Of a stretch of DNA of 64,000 nucleotides, positions 19,077 through 27,817 are shown piece after piece. The position numbers were made by a program, and so were the translations under genes. Under the pieces are notes generated by a model. It saw only the letters and a program-made list of their open reading frames with translations. It was not told where the DNA came from and made no database searches. Positions within the stretch are counted from its first letter, which is position 1. The number at the start of each line of letters is the position of its first letter. The stretch covers positions 162,531-226,530 of the forward strand of contig NZ_JASHJI010000009.1 of NCBI RefSeq assembly GCF_030733265.1. The letters are read 5' to 3'. This DNA comes from Roseibium sp. MMSF_3412. Its GTDB lineage: Bacteria > Pseudomonadota > Alphaproteobacteria > Rhizobiales > Stappiaceae.

Positions 19077-19730
19077 ATGGACCCGAAACAAAAAGAGCGT
19101 GACACCATGGTGCGGGAACAGCTGGAGCGCCGCGGCCTGCGGAACGCCCGCGTTCTTGACGCGATGCGCTCGGTTCCAAGGCACCTCTTCGTAAACGATA
19201 ACCTGCAAAAGCACGCTTACGCGGACAGGCCGCTCACTATCGGTCACTACCAGACAATCTCCCAGCCCTATGTTGTTGCGCTGATGTGCGATCAACTGGA
19301 ACTTGCGAACACCGACAAGGTCCTGGAAATCGGCACCGGCTCCGGTTATGCAGCCGCCGTGCTCTCGCAACTCTGCGAGCGTGTGATCACTATTGAGCGC
19401 ATTCCCGATCTTGCGGAAAAGGCGCGGGAAACACTCGCGCAGGCAGGCTGTTCTAATGTCACCGTGCATTGCGGAGACGGAACTCTGGGCCACCAGGAAG
19501 ATGCTCCGTTCGACGCTATCCTGGTTTCTGCCGCAGCGCCGTCTGTCCCGGAAGCCTATAAGCAGCAACTGCGTGCCGGTGGACGGTTAATTATCCCGGC
19601 CGGTCACTCCAGATCGTCCCAGTCCCTCTATCGGGTCCGCAAGAAATCCGACACAGAGTTCTCGACGGAAGATCTCGGCGGTGTCGCCTTTGTACCGCTG
19701 ATTGGCGAAAAGGGTTGGCAGGAGACATGA
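19077..19730 (+). CDS. pcm: Protein-L-isoaspartate O-methyltransferase
   Basis: SAM-dependent repair enzyme for isoaspartyl residues. The ATG at 19077 gives 217 residues; an in-frame TTG at 19053 is a less likely start. Motifs are TMVREQLERRGL, SVPRHLFV, the substrate/SAM loop TISQPYVVALM, motif I LEIGTGSGYAAAVL, and a C-terminal GRLIIPAGH segment. It is divergent from ftsB and converges on mfd, ending 24 bases before the mfd stop. It stands alone here, without surE. Confidence 0.95.
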   Translation: MDPKQKERDTMVREQLERRGLRNARVLDAMRSVPRHLFVNDNLQKHAYADRPLTIGHYQTISQPYVVALMCDQLELANTDKVLEIGTGSGYAAAVLSQLCERVITIERIPDLAEKARETLAQAGCSNVTVHCGDGTLGHQEDAPFDAILVSAAAPSVPEAYKQQLRAGGRLIIPAGHSRSSQSLYRVRKKSDTEFSTEDLGGVAFVPLIGEKGWQET

Positions 19731-19754
19731 AATCCACCTGCACCTGCCAGGTCC

Positions 19755-22700
19755 CTACGCCGCCGCCATCTTTGCCAGTTTCGTCAGGATCGTCGCCGTG
19801 CCCTTGAGGCGCGAGTCGGTTTTTTCCCAGTCCCGTGTCAGCACGACGCGCTGGTCCGGGCGGATCTTCGCAAGAACGCCCTGCTCCGCAATATAGGAGA
19901 CGAGCCCCGCCGGATTGGAGAATTCGCTATTGCGGAAGCTGACCACCATGCCCTTCGGACCGGCATCCACCTTCTCCACATTCGCCTTGCGGCACAGACC
20001 CTTGATATAGACGATCTTCAGAAGATGCTGGACCTCCTCCGGCAGCGGGCCGAACCGGTCGATCAGTTCGGCACCGAAGGCGTCGATCTCCTCAGCCTCG
20101 GTGACATCGCCGAGCCGCCGGTAAAGCTGAAGACGCAGCTGCAGGTCGGCAACATAATCCTCAGGTATGAGAACGGGCGTGCCGATATTGATCTGGGGTG
20201 ACCACTGTTCTTCGCCGAAATCCGCACCGCCATCCTTGAGCTGCGCAACCGCCTCTTCCAGCATCTGCTGGTAAAGCTCGAAGCCGACTTCCTTGATGTG
20301 CCCGGACTGTTCTTCGCCGAGAAGGTTCCCCGCCCCGCGAATGTCAAGATCGTGGCTGGCAAGCTGAAAGCCAGCGCCGAGGGTTTCGAGCGACTGCAGC
20401 ACTTTCAAACGCCGTTCGGCCGTCGCCGTGAGCGTCTTGTTGGCCGGCACCGTGAACAACGCATAGGCACGCGTCTTTGACCGGCCGACACGGCCCCGCA
20501 ACTGGTAGAGCTGCGCCAGGCCGAACATGTCCGACCGGTGCACGATCAGCGTGTTTGCCGTTGGAATGTCCAGACCCGATTCCACGATCGTGGTCGACAG
20601 AAGAACGTTGTACTTGCCTTCGTAAAAGGCGTTCATCACGTCTTCGAGTTCGCCCGGAGGCATTTGCCCGTGGGCAACCGCAACCTTCAGCTCCGGCACC
20701 TGTTCTTCCAGAAAGGCCAGCCGATCGGCTATGTCCGCAAGCCTCGGACACACATAAAAACTCTGTCCGCCGCGGTAATGCTCCCGCAAGAGCGCTTCGC
20801 GCACCACCAGTGGATCGAAGGGTGACACAAAGGTCCGAACGGCAAGCCTGTCGACCGGCGGCGTCGCGATGAGAGACAGTTCGCGCACGCCGGTCAGCGC
20901 CAGTTGCAGCGTGCGCGGGATCGGCGTTGCCGAAAGCGTCATCACGTGGACGTCCGATTTCAGTTCCTTCAGCCGCTCCTTGTGCTTGACGCCGAAGTGC
21001 TGCTCTTCATCGATGATCAGAAGTCCGAGGTCGCGGAACTTGATTGATTTTCCAAGTAGCGCGTGCGTTCCGACAACGATGTCGACGGAACCGTCGGCAA
21101 TGCCCTTTTTTGTGAGCGTCAGCTGCTTGGCCGGAACAAGCCTGGAGGCATGGCCGACATTGATCGGCAGACCGTGAAAACGCTCGGAAAAAGTCTTGTA
21201 ATGCTGGCGGGCCAGCAGCGTTGTCGGCACGACAACCGCGACCTGACGGCCCGACATCGCGGCGATGAAGGCTGCGCGCAGCGCGACTTCCGTCTTGCCG
21301 AAGCCGACATCGCCGCAGATCAGGCGATCCATCGGGCGGCCGGAGGAAAGATCGTCGAAAACCGCGTCGATCGCCGTCAACTGATCATCGGTTTCTTCAT
21401 AGGGAAACCGGGTCGCAAACTCGTCGTAGACCCCTTCCGGCGTCTCCACCACTGGTGCCGTTTTCAGCGCCCGTTCGGCGGCGGTCTTGATGAGACCGTC
21501 GGCGATCTCAAGAATACGTTTCTTGAGCTTCGCCTTGCGCGCCTGCCAGGCACCGCCACCCAGCTTGTCCAGCTGGGCTTCCTGGTCTTCCGATCCGTAG
21601 CGCGACAAAAGCTCGATGTTTTCCACCGGCAAATAAAGCTTGTCGCCGCCTGCATATTGCAGCTCCAGGCAATCATGCGGCGCACCCACCGCCTCGATCG
21701 TTTTCAGACCGATGAACCGTCCGATGCCGTGCTCGACATGAACAACAAGATCGCCCTCGGAAAGGCCGGTTGCCTCGGTGATGACATTGGCGCCCTTGGA
21801 CTTGCGCCGGGATTTGCGCACGAGCCGGTCGCCGAGAATGTCCTGCTCGCCGACAAACGCTATATCCTTGAGTTCGAAACCATGTTCGATGCCGAGGACA
21901 CACAGTGCCGTCGTCTTGGCCGGAAGCTGGTCCGCGTCCTTGAGCGTGCCGACTTCCTGTACCGCACCAAGACCGTGATCGCCCAGGATCTGACCAAGGC
22001 GGTCCCGGGACCCCTCGGACCAGCAAGCAATGACCGTTCGCTTGCCGGCGCTCTGAAGCTCACGCACATGCGTTGTCAGGGCGTCGAATATGTTGACGTC
22101 CCCGGCGGCACGTTCGGCTGCAAAACTGCGCCCCTGTTTGCCGCCGAGCTCAATAACCGTCTTTCCGGTTCCAGGCGGTGGTGTGAACGGATCAAGCGTG
22201 GCGCTTGCTCTGTCGGCGACTGTGGCTGTCCACTCGCTTTCCGAAAAATAGAGCTTTCCCGGCTCGACCGGCATGTAGGGCACCGTGCCGGCACTTGCTC
22301 CCATTTCCCGCGCGTCCTGACGCGCCGTGAAGTGTTCGGAGACCTGATCGAGCCGCTCCCGGACCGCGTCGGTCGCGTTTGCATCCAGAACAAGCGGCGT
22401 GTCGCCAATATAGTCGAACAGCGTCTCAAGCCGCTCATGAAACAGGGGCAGCCAGTGTTCCATGCCCGCATAGCGCCGGCCATCGCTGATCGATTGATAA
22501 AGAACGTCTTCGCGGCTGGCCGCGCCAAACATCGCCAGATAGGAGCGCCGGAACCGCGAAATCGCTTGTTCCGACAAGACAACTTCGCTCATCGGAACGA
22601 GATCGAGGCGCTTCAGCTGTTTTGACGTACGCTGGGTCTCGGCGTTGAAGGAGCGGATGGATTCGAGCGTATCGCCGAAAAAGTCGAGCCTGACCGGTTC

Positions 22701-23240
22701 CTCTGAACCGGGAGCATAGAGATCGATGATGCCGCCGCGCACCGCGTATTCGCCCGTTTCACGCACCGTCGGCGTGCGCGAGAACCCGTTCATTTCCATC
22801 CAGTTGGAAATTGCGGTCATGTCGACCTGGTTTCCGGGCGCCATCGAGAACGTCTGATCTGCCATGAAACCGCGTTCCGGCATTCGCTGAACGGCGGCAT
22901 TCAGCGTCGTCATCAGAACGGTTTTCCGCCCCTTGGGCACCCCGCGCGCAAGTTGCCCCAGGGCCAGAAGCCGCCGCGCGCTGATCGCCGGATTTGGCGA
23001 AACACGGTCATATGGCAGACAGTCCCAGGCAGGAAGCTGCAGGATATCCACGTCAGGTTCGAAGAACGCCAGAGCCTCGCCGACCATCGCCATGCGGGTC
23101 GCGTCACGCGCAACGAAGACGAGCGCAAGCCCGTCGGTGCTGCTCTCGGCAAGAAGCCTGGCAAGCGCGTAGCTCTCCGCGCCATCAGGTACACCGGCCA
23201 GAGTCACGTTGGCCTGGTCGTTCAAGAGGCTCTCAAACAC
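19755..23240 (-). CDS. mfd: Transcription-repair coupling factor Mfd
   Basis: ATP-dependent translocase that removes stalled RNA polymerase and recruits UvrA. Its 1161 residues are full length. N-terminal UvrB-homology region (LPAWDCLPYDRVSPN), central RNA-polymerase-interacting CarD-like domain (GDLVVHVEHGIGRFIGL), then RecG-like translocase with Walker A GDVGFGKTEVALRAAF, the DEEQHFGV box, SATPIPRTL and the TRG region QLRGRVGRSKTRAYA, and a C-terminal TRCF domain. It begins 15 bases after sdhE on the same strand. No missing motifs are visible. Confidence 0.98.
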   Translation of the reverse strand: MFESLLNDQANVTLAGVPDGAESYALARLLAESSTDGLALVFVARDATRMAMVGEALAFFEPDVDILQLPAWDCLPYDRVSPNPAISARRLLALGQLARGVPKGRKTVLMTTLNAAVQRMPERGFMADQTFSMAPGNQVDMTAISNWMEMNGFSRTPTVRETGEYAVRGGIIDLYAPGSEEPVRLDFFGDTLESIRSFNAETQRTSKQLKRLDLVPMSEVVLSEQAISRFRRSYLAMFGAASREDVLYQSISDGRRYAGMEHWLPLFHERLETLFDYIGDTPLVLDANATDAVRERLDQVSEHFTARQDAREMGASAGTVPYMPVEPGKLYFSESEWTATVADRASATLDPFTPPPGTGKTVIELGGKQGRSFAAERAAGDVNIFDALTTHVRELQSAGKRTVIACWSEGSRDRLGQILGDHGLGAVQEVGTLKDADQLPAKTTALCVLGIEHGFELKDIAFVGEQDILGDRLVRKSRRKSKGANVITEATGLSEGDLVVHVEHGIGRFIGLKTIEAVGAPHDCLELQYAGGDKLYLPVENIELLSRYGSEDQEAQLDKLGGGAWQARKAKLKKRILEIADGLIKTAAERALKTAPVVETPEGVYDEFATRFPYEETDDQLTAIDAVFDDLSSGRPMDRLICGDVGFGKTEVALRAAFIAAMSGRQVAVVVPTTLLARQHYKTFSERFHGLPINVGHASRLVPAKQLTLTKKGIADGSVDIVVGTHALLGKSIKFRDLGLLIIDEEQHFGVKHKERLKELKSDVHVMTLSATPIPRTLQLALTGVRELSLIATPPVDRLAVRTFVSPFDPLVVREALLREHYRGGQSFYVCPRLADIADRLAFLEEQVPELKVAVAHGQMPPGELEDVMNAFYEGKYNVLLSTTIVESGLDIPTANTLIVHRSDMFGLAQLYQLRGRVGRSKTRAYALFTVPANKTLTATAERRLKVLQSLETLGAGFQLASHDLDIRGAGNLLGEEQSGHIKEVGFELYQQMLEEAVAQLKDGGADFGEEQWSPQINIGTPVLIPEDYVADLQLRLQLYRRLGDVTEAEEIDAFGAELIDRFGPLPEEVQHLLKIVYIKGLCRKANVEKVDAGPKGMVVSFRNSEFSNPAGLVSYIAEQGVLAKIRPDQRVVLTRDWEKTDSRLKGTATILTKLAKMAAA

Positions 23241-23255
23241 AGCAGGTCGTCCTGT

Positions 23256-23573
23256 TTAATTGACGAAACCGGCAGGACCGGCGGCATCGTGGTAGGCAAT
23301 GATCCGGCGGTAAAGCGGCCCGTCCCACTCGGGGGGCAACGGCTTGCGGCCGGTCATCCATGCGTAAAGATCCTGGTCATGCGCTGTGAGGAGATGTTCC
23401 AGTTCCAGAAGTTCTTCTTCCGAAAGCCGGTCGATTTCCGCATTCGCAAAGCCGCCCAGCAAAAGGTCCATTTCCTTCATGCCCCTGTGCCAGCAACGGA
23501 ACAGGATACGTTTGCGCCGCGAGTCGCGCACGGTGTCGGAAGTATCGTTGGTGCTGCCGGTCGTATCTGACAT
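23256..23573 (-). CDS. sdhE: FAD assembly factor SdhE
   Basis: 105 residues from the ATG at 23573. The core has the SdhE signature RKRILFRCWHRGMKEMDLLL, including the RGxxE motif that promotes covalent flavinylation of succinate dehydrogenase SdhA, and the helical EELLELEHLLTAHDQDLYAWM. Because it is transcribed with mfd (15 bases apart) it belongs to the recG/sdhE/mfd neighbourhood conserved in Hyphomicrobiales. The upstream in-frame ATG at 23636 would add a proline-rich stretch atypical of the family. Confidence 0.9.
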   Translation of the reverse strand: MSDTTGSTNDTSDTVRDSRRKRILFRCWHRGMKEMDLLLGGFANAEIDRLSEEELLELEHLLTAHDQDLYAWMTGRKPLPPEWDGPLYRRIIAYHDAAGPAGFVN

Positions 23574-23821
23574 GGGTGGCCTATCTGGAAACGGGTCGGC
23601 GAAAACCGGAAACGGAACGTCTCGACGGGTCGCCAACGCATTGTGAAATCGTGAGCGTTATATAGCGCTGCAAAACGGGATTGTCAGGCCTTTCTCGTTT
23701 CATACTCCACTTATTTGTTCACATATTGTTCCACCTGTTGCACCGATCCTCCGCTTCGTGGCAAAACTGGCAATGAATTTCACCAAGCGAATGCCTCAAG
23801 GCAGAGGTTTCTTCATTCAAG

Positions 23822-25924
23822 ATGCGCCCGCCGGTTCTCGATCCCCTGTTTGCCCCGGTTTCAACGCTGCCGGGCATCGGCCCAAAAATCGCCAAGCTCG
23901 TTTCAGCGCTTGTCGGTGGGCAACCGGACAGGGACGCCACGGTTTCGGACCTGCTCTTTCACATCCCGCATAACCTGATCGACCGGCGGCACAGGCCCGG
24001 GATTGCCTATTCGGAAAACGGCGACATCGTAACGCTCGATGTCACGATCGGACGGCACCAGGCGCCGCCGAGACACTCCAAGGCACCTTACAAGATCCCG
24101 GCGTATGACGATACGGGACAGATCAGTTTCGTGTTCTTTCATCCAAGACGGGACTGGCTGGAGAAAACCTTTCCCGAGGGCGAACGGCGGATCGTGTCCG
24201 GCAAGGTCGAGTGGTTCAACGACCGTCCGCAGATGGTGCATCCGGACTATTCGCTCAAGCCCGAGGAAGCGGCCCAGATGCCGGCAATTGAACCGGTCTA
24301 CCCCCTGACGGCGGGGCTGGCTTCCAAAACGCTGCAAAAGGCCATGCGCGCGGCCCTGGAACGGGTACCGCATCTTCCCGAATGGCTGAATCTGCCTCAT
24401 CTGCAGAAGAACGGCTGGCCCGATTTTTACGACGCCCTGCAGACGTTGCATCAGCCCAGGGAACGTCAGGACATCGAACCCCAGTCCCCCTATATGCAGC
24501 GCCTCGCTTATGACGAACTCCTGGCAAGCCAACTCGCCCTGGCGATGGTCCGCGCCAACATGCGCACGCTTGGCGGCATATCCAGAAAGCCGGAAGGAAA
24601 GTTGCAAAAGGCTGTCATCGACGCCCTGCCCTTCCAGCTTACCAGCAGCCAGTCGAATGCGATAAAGGAGATAAATCAGGACCTTGCCGAACCAACCAGA
24701 ATGCTGCGCCTCCTGCAGGGTGACGTTGGCTCGGGCAAGACAGTCGTTGCGCTCGCGGCGCTGGCGCAGGTGATCGAAACCGGTGCACAAGGCGGGCTCA
24801 TGGCCCCGACCGAAATTCTCGCGCGCCAGCATTTTGCGTCCATGATGCCTATTTGCGAAAAGACCGGTATCCGGCTTGCCCTTATGACCGGCAAGGACAG
24901 CCAGAAGGAGCGGCGCCTGCTGCAGGAAAAACTGGATGCAGGCGAGATCGATCTCGTTGTCGGAACCCACGCGCTTTTTCAGGGCTCGGTGACATTCCGG
25001 AATCTCGCCATGGTGGTTGTCGACGAACAGCACCGATTCGGTGTCCACCAGCGGCTCGCCCTGTCGGGCAAGGGACAGGGGGTCGATGTTCTCGTCATGA
25101 CGGCGACACCGATCCCGCGCACACTCGTCCTGACCTGTTTCGGGGACATGGACGTCTCTCGTCTCACCGACAAGCCTGCAGGACGCAAACCGATCAAGAC
25201 GGTCTCCGTTTCACTCGATCGTCTGGACGAGATCATTGGAAGAGTTGGCGCTGCCATTGCCGAGGGGCAGAAGGTCTATTGGGTGTGTCCGCTGGTCGAG
25301 GAATCGGAAAAGATCGATCTCGCCGCCGTCGAAGACCGGCACCGTGTTCTTCAGCACGCCCTCAGGCAGCCGGTATCACTGGTGCATGGCCGCATGAGCG
25401 CGGACGAAAAAGACGCTGCCATGTCCGCCTTCAAGAACGGCGATACGAAAGTTCTGGTCGCGACAACCGTGATCGAGGTCGGCGTCGACGTTCCGGACGC
25501 AACCATCATTGTCATCGAACATGCGGAACGGTTCGGTCTTGCGCAACTGCACCAGCTTCGCGGACGCGTCGGGCGCGGCGACAAGCCATCGTCCTGTGTG
25601 CTGCTCTACAAGGGCCCGCTGGGCGAGACGGCCGGAGCACGCCTCAACATCATGCGCGAGACCAATGATGGCTTTCTGATCGCGGAAGAAGACCTGAAAC
25701 TGCGTGGCGGCGGGGAAATTCTCGGAACGCGCCAGTCCGGCACGCCCGGCTTCCGGATCGCCCGCGCTGACGAACATGCAGACCTGATGGAAGTTGCCCG
25801 CGACGACGCAAAGCTTATTCTGGAAACAGACCCGGATCTGAAATCAGACCGGGGCCAGGCGCTCCGGAGCCTGCTTTATCTCTTCGGCCGCGATGCGGCG
25901 ATCAGACTGTTGCGGGCCGGCTGA
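23822..25924 (+). CDS. recG: ATP-dependent DNA helicase RecG
   Basis: Branch-migrating helicase acting on stalled forks and D-loops. The 700-residue protein has an N-terminal wedge/OB region (TLPGIGPKIAKLV, then a DVTIGRH and FVFFHPRRDWLE stretch), Walker A GDVGSGKTVVALAAL, the VVDEQHRFGVHQR box, TATPIPRTL, and a C-terminal helicase domain with QLRGRVGRGDKPSSC. It is divergent from sdhE-mfd and its TGA stop abuts exactly the stop of the convergent DUF502 gene. Confidence 0.98.
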   Translation: MRPPVLDPLFAPVSTLPGIGPKIAKLVSALVGGQPDRDATVSDLLFHIPHNLIDRRHRPGIAYSENGDIVTLDVTIGRHQAPPRHSKAPYKIPAYDDTGQISFVFFHPRRDWLEKTFPEGERRIVSGKVEWFNDRPQMVHPDYSLKPEEAAQMPAIEPVYPLTAGLASKTLQKAMRAALERVPHLPEWLNLPHLQKNGWPDFYDALQTLHQPRERQDIEPQSPYMQRLAYDELLASQLALAMVRANMRTLGGISRKPEGKLQKAVIDALPFQLTSSQSNAIKEINQDLAEPTRMLRLLQGDVGSGKTVVALAALAQVIETGAQGGLMAPTEILARQHFASMMPICEKTGIRLALMTGKDSQKERRLLQEKLDAGEIDLVVGTHALFQGSVTFRNLAMVVVDEQHRFGVHQRLALSGKGQGVDVLVMTATPIPRTLVLTCFGDMDVSRLTDKPAGRKPIKTVSVSLDRLDEIIGRVGAAIAEGQKVYWVCPLVEESEKIDLAAVEDRHRVLQHALRQPVSLVHGRMSADEKDAAMSAFKNGDTKVLVATTVIEVGVDVPDATIIVIEHAERFGLAQLHQLRGRVGRGDKPSSCVLLYKGPLGETAGARLNIMRETNDGFLIAEEDLKLRGGGEILGTRQSGTPGFRIARADEHADLMEVARDDAKLILETDPDLKSDRGQALRSLLYLFGRDAAIRLLRAG

Positions 25925-26662
25925 TCAGGCATCCTCGCGTTTGCGGATACGCTCCAGCTTCTCCGGCTCGGCGATGACATCTTCCAGGATATCAGGGAGA
26001 TCCGGGCTGACCAGACCTGCCGAAATGACCAGTTTCGCGGCGTCTTCGACCCCCATGGAAAGCTCGACGATATCCTCCTTGGGAACGAATAGCAGGAAAC
26101 CGGACGTCGGGTTCGGGGTTGTCGGCAGAAACACGGAAACCGTGCTCGCTTTCTTGCGCAGGCGCTCTGCGACTTCTCCCTTTGTTTCGGTCGAGATGAA
26201 CACGATCGCCCACAGACCCTTGCGCGGGTATTCGATAAGGGCCGCCTTGGTGAAGCTGTTGCCGCGTTCATCAAGCACTGTCTCAAAGATCTGCTTCAAG
26301 CCACTGTAAACATTACGAACAAGCGGCATGCGACCAACAATACCCTCGCCGGCTGAGATCAGGCTGCGGCCGAGGAAATTGGCAGCAAGAAATCCAACGA
26401 TCGTCAGCACGAAGATCGCAACGATCAAACCGAAACCGGGAACGGAGAATGGCAGGTAGGTTTCTGGATTGTAGATCTTGGGAACGAAGGGTTTGACCCA
26501 GCCGTCCACCCACTTGATGAAGGTCCAGGTGAGCCAGAGCGTGATGCCGATGGGACCGGTGATGACAAGGCCGGTCAGGAAATAGTTACGCAGGCGCGTT
26601 GCCGCACCCGGCCTGTGGCCCTTGATCGGCGTATCTTCTGGTTTATGCTTGTTGCGGCTCAT
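25925..26662 (-). CDS. DUF502 family membrane protein
   Basis: 245 residues. After a basic N terminus there are two membrane segments (YFLTGLVITGPIGITLWLTW and LIVAIFVLTIVGFLAANFLG), then the DUF502 landmark GRMPLVRNVYSGLKQIFETV and a soluble C-terminal half with a VFLPTTPNPTSGFLLFVP stretch, the most conserved part of the family. Function is unknown. It converges on recG with no intergenic base. Confidence 0.88.
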   Translation of the reverse strand: MSRNKHKPEDTPIKGHRPGAATRLRNYFLTGLVITGPIGITLWLTWTFIKWVDGWVKPFVPKIYNPETYLPFSVPGFGLIVAIFVLTIVGFLAANFLGRSLISAGEGIVGRMPLVRNVYSGLKQIFETVLDERGNSFTKAALIEYPRKGLWAIVFISTETKGEVAERLRKKASTVSVFLPTTPNPTSGFLLFVPKEDIVELSMGVEDAAKLVISAGLVSPDLPDILEDVIAEPEKLERIRKREDA

Positions 26663-26784
26663 AAGTGAAAACGACCGGATTCCTGTTGAGTGCTCGTCTT
26701 ACAGTGTGATCCACACTACATAATTATCTTTATCGCAGTGCGGTATACTTCGCTCGATTAATTTTTCAGCGATATACCCTAAAA

Positions 26785-27180
26785 ATGCCGATTGCGGAGG
26801 CAGGATTGCGGCGTTTCACGTTCAAACTTCTGGGAACCGGATGTGTGGGCCTCGGAATTATCGGAGCTTTTCTGCCGATTTTGCCGAGCACGATCTTTTT
26901 CATCCTGGCTGCCGGATGTTTCGCGCGCTCTTCGCCCGCGCTTGAAGCCAGAATTCTGAACCATCCCGTGATCGGTCCGCCTGTCATTGCCTGGCGCGAG
27001 CACGGTGCCATTCCGGTAAAGGCCAAGGCCATCGCAGTCGCGGGCATGACGTTCGGCTATTTTTTCTTCTACTGGTCAACCGCCCCCGCACACTGGCTGG
27101 CCGCCGTCGTCGCTCTTACCATTATCGGTTGCGCAATCTATGTTGTCAGCCGCCCATCCGGCCCGAAGACACAACCGTGA
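26785..27180 (+). CDS. DUF454 (YbaN-type) inner-membrane protein
   Basis: 131 residues. It has the YbaN-family N terminus GTGCVGLGIIGAFLPILPST with FFILAAGCFARSSP, then two further hydrophobic segments (AIAVAGMTFGYFFFYW, AAVVALTIIGCAIYVV). Role unknown; found in many proteobacteria. It is divergent from the DUF502 gene. The following 195 bases to the GNAT gene contain no gene I can support. Confidence 0.85.
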   Translation: MPIAEAGLRRFTFKLLGTGCVGLGIIGAFLPILPSTIFFILAAGCFARSSPALEARILNHPVIGPPVIAWREHGAIPVKAKAIAVAGMTFGYFFFYWSTAPAHWLAAVVALTIIGCAIYVVSRPSGPKTQP

Positions 27181-27375
27181 TTGCCTCACCTATTCCCACC
27201 ACAAGTGCGATCCAACGATTTCAGCGGGCAAAGGAGACCGGCCTTCGGGTGCTGGAAAGCAGCCCATCGGCAGCGTAGCGCCGCTTGCCCGATACACCGC
27301 ATCGCTCTGCGCGACGCGCCTTGTCGAATGAGCTGCTTGCCAACATCAAATTGTGCTCACTTACCGCCCGATGCT

Positions 27376-27813
27376 CTAGTCGTCCGGAATAAGCCGTTTT
27401 CCAAGCGCCACCGCTTTTTCAGGGGCATAGCCGAGACCATCGTAGAATTTCATGACGGCCTCGTTGCCCTGCCTCACGAAAAGGTTGATCTTGGGACAGC
27501 CGAGCCCGATCAGGAACTCCTCGCAGTGTTCCATCAACAGCCGTCCAAGGCCGGACGACTGGTGCTCGGGATCGATGCTGAGATAGTAGATCGCCCCGCG
27601 ATGGCCATCGTAACCTGCCATCACGGACCCAATCACCTTGTCTGCCTGCAACAGGACAAAAAAGCCTCCCTGGGGGTCCGAAAGCTTGCGGTCAATGTCC
27701 TTGTCCGGATCATTCCAGGCCCGCGTGAGACCGCAGGACTGCCAGAGCGAAATGACCTCTTTCCGATGGCCTTCTTCAAACGGCGCAATGACCGGTTCAG
27801 CTTGCTCCGACAT
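27376..27813 (-). CDS. GNAT family N-acetyltransferase (YpeA-like)
   Basis: 145 residues of the single-domain YpeA/RimI-like group. The acetyl-CoA-binding motif A is YLSIDPEHQSSGLGRLLMEH with the Q-x-x-G-x-G/A pattern; the end (FVRQGNEAVMKFYDGLGY) is motif B. The substrate is unknown. It starts 4 bases after the glmS stop, so it is co-transcribed with glmS, which might hint at an amino-sugar or peptidoglycan-related role, but this is only context. Confidence 0.88.
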   Translation of the reverse strand: MSEQAEPVIAPFEEGHRKEVISLWQSCGLTRAWNDPDKDIDRKLSDPQGGFFVLLQADKVIGSVMAGYDGHRGAIYYLSIDPEHQSSGLGRLLMEHCEEFLIGLGCPKINLFVRQGNEAVMKFYDGLGYAPEKAVALGKRLIPDD

Positions 27814-27817
27814 GGGG

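Noticed and set aside
21063..22625. 520-codon plus-strand frame opposite mfd
   Set aside because: Antisense shadow of mfd.
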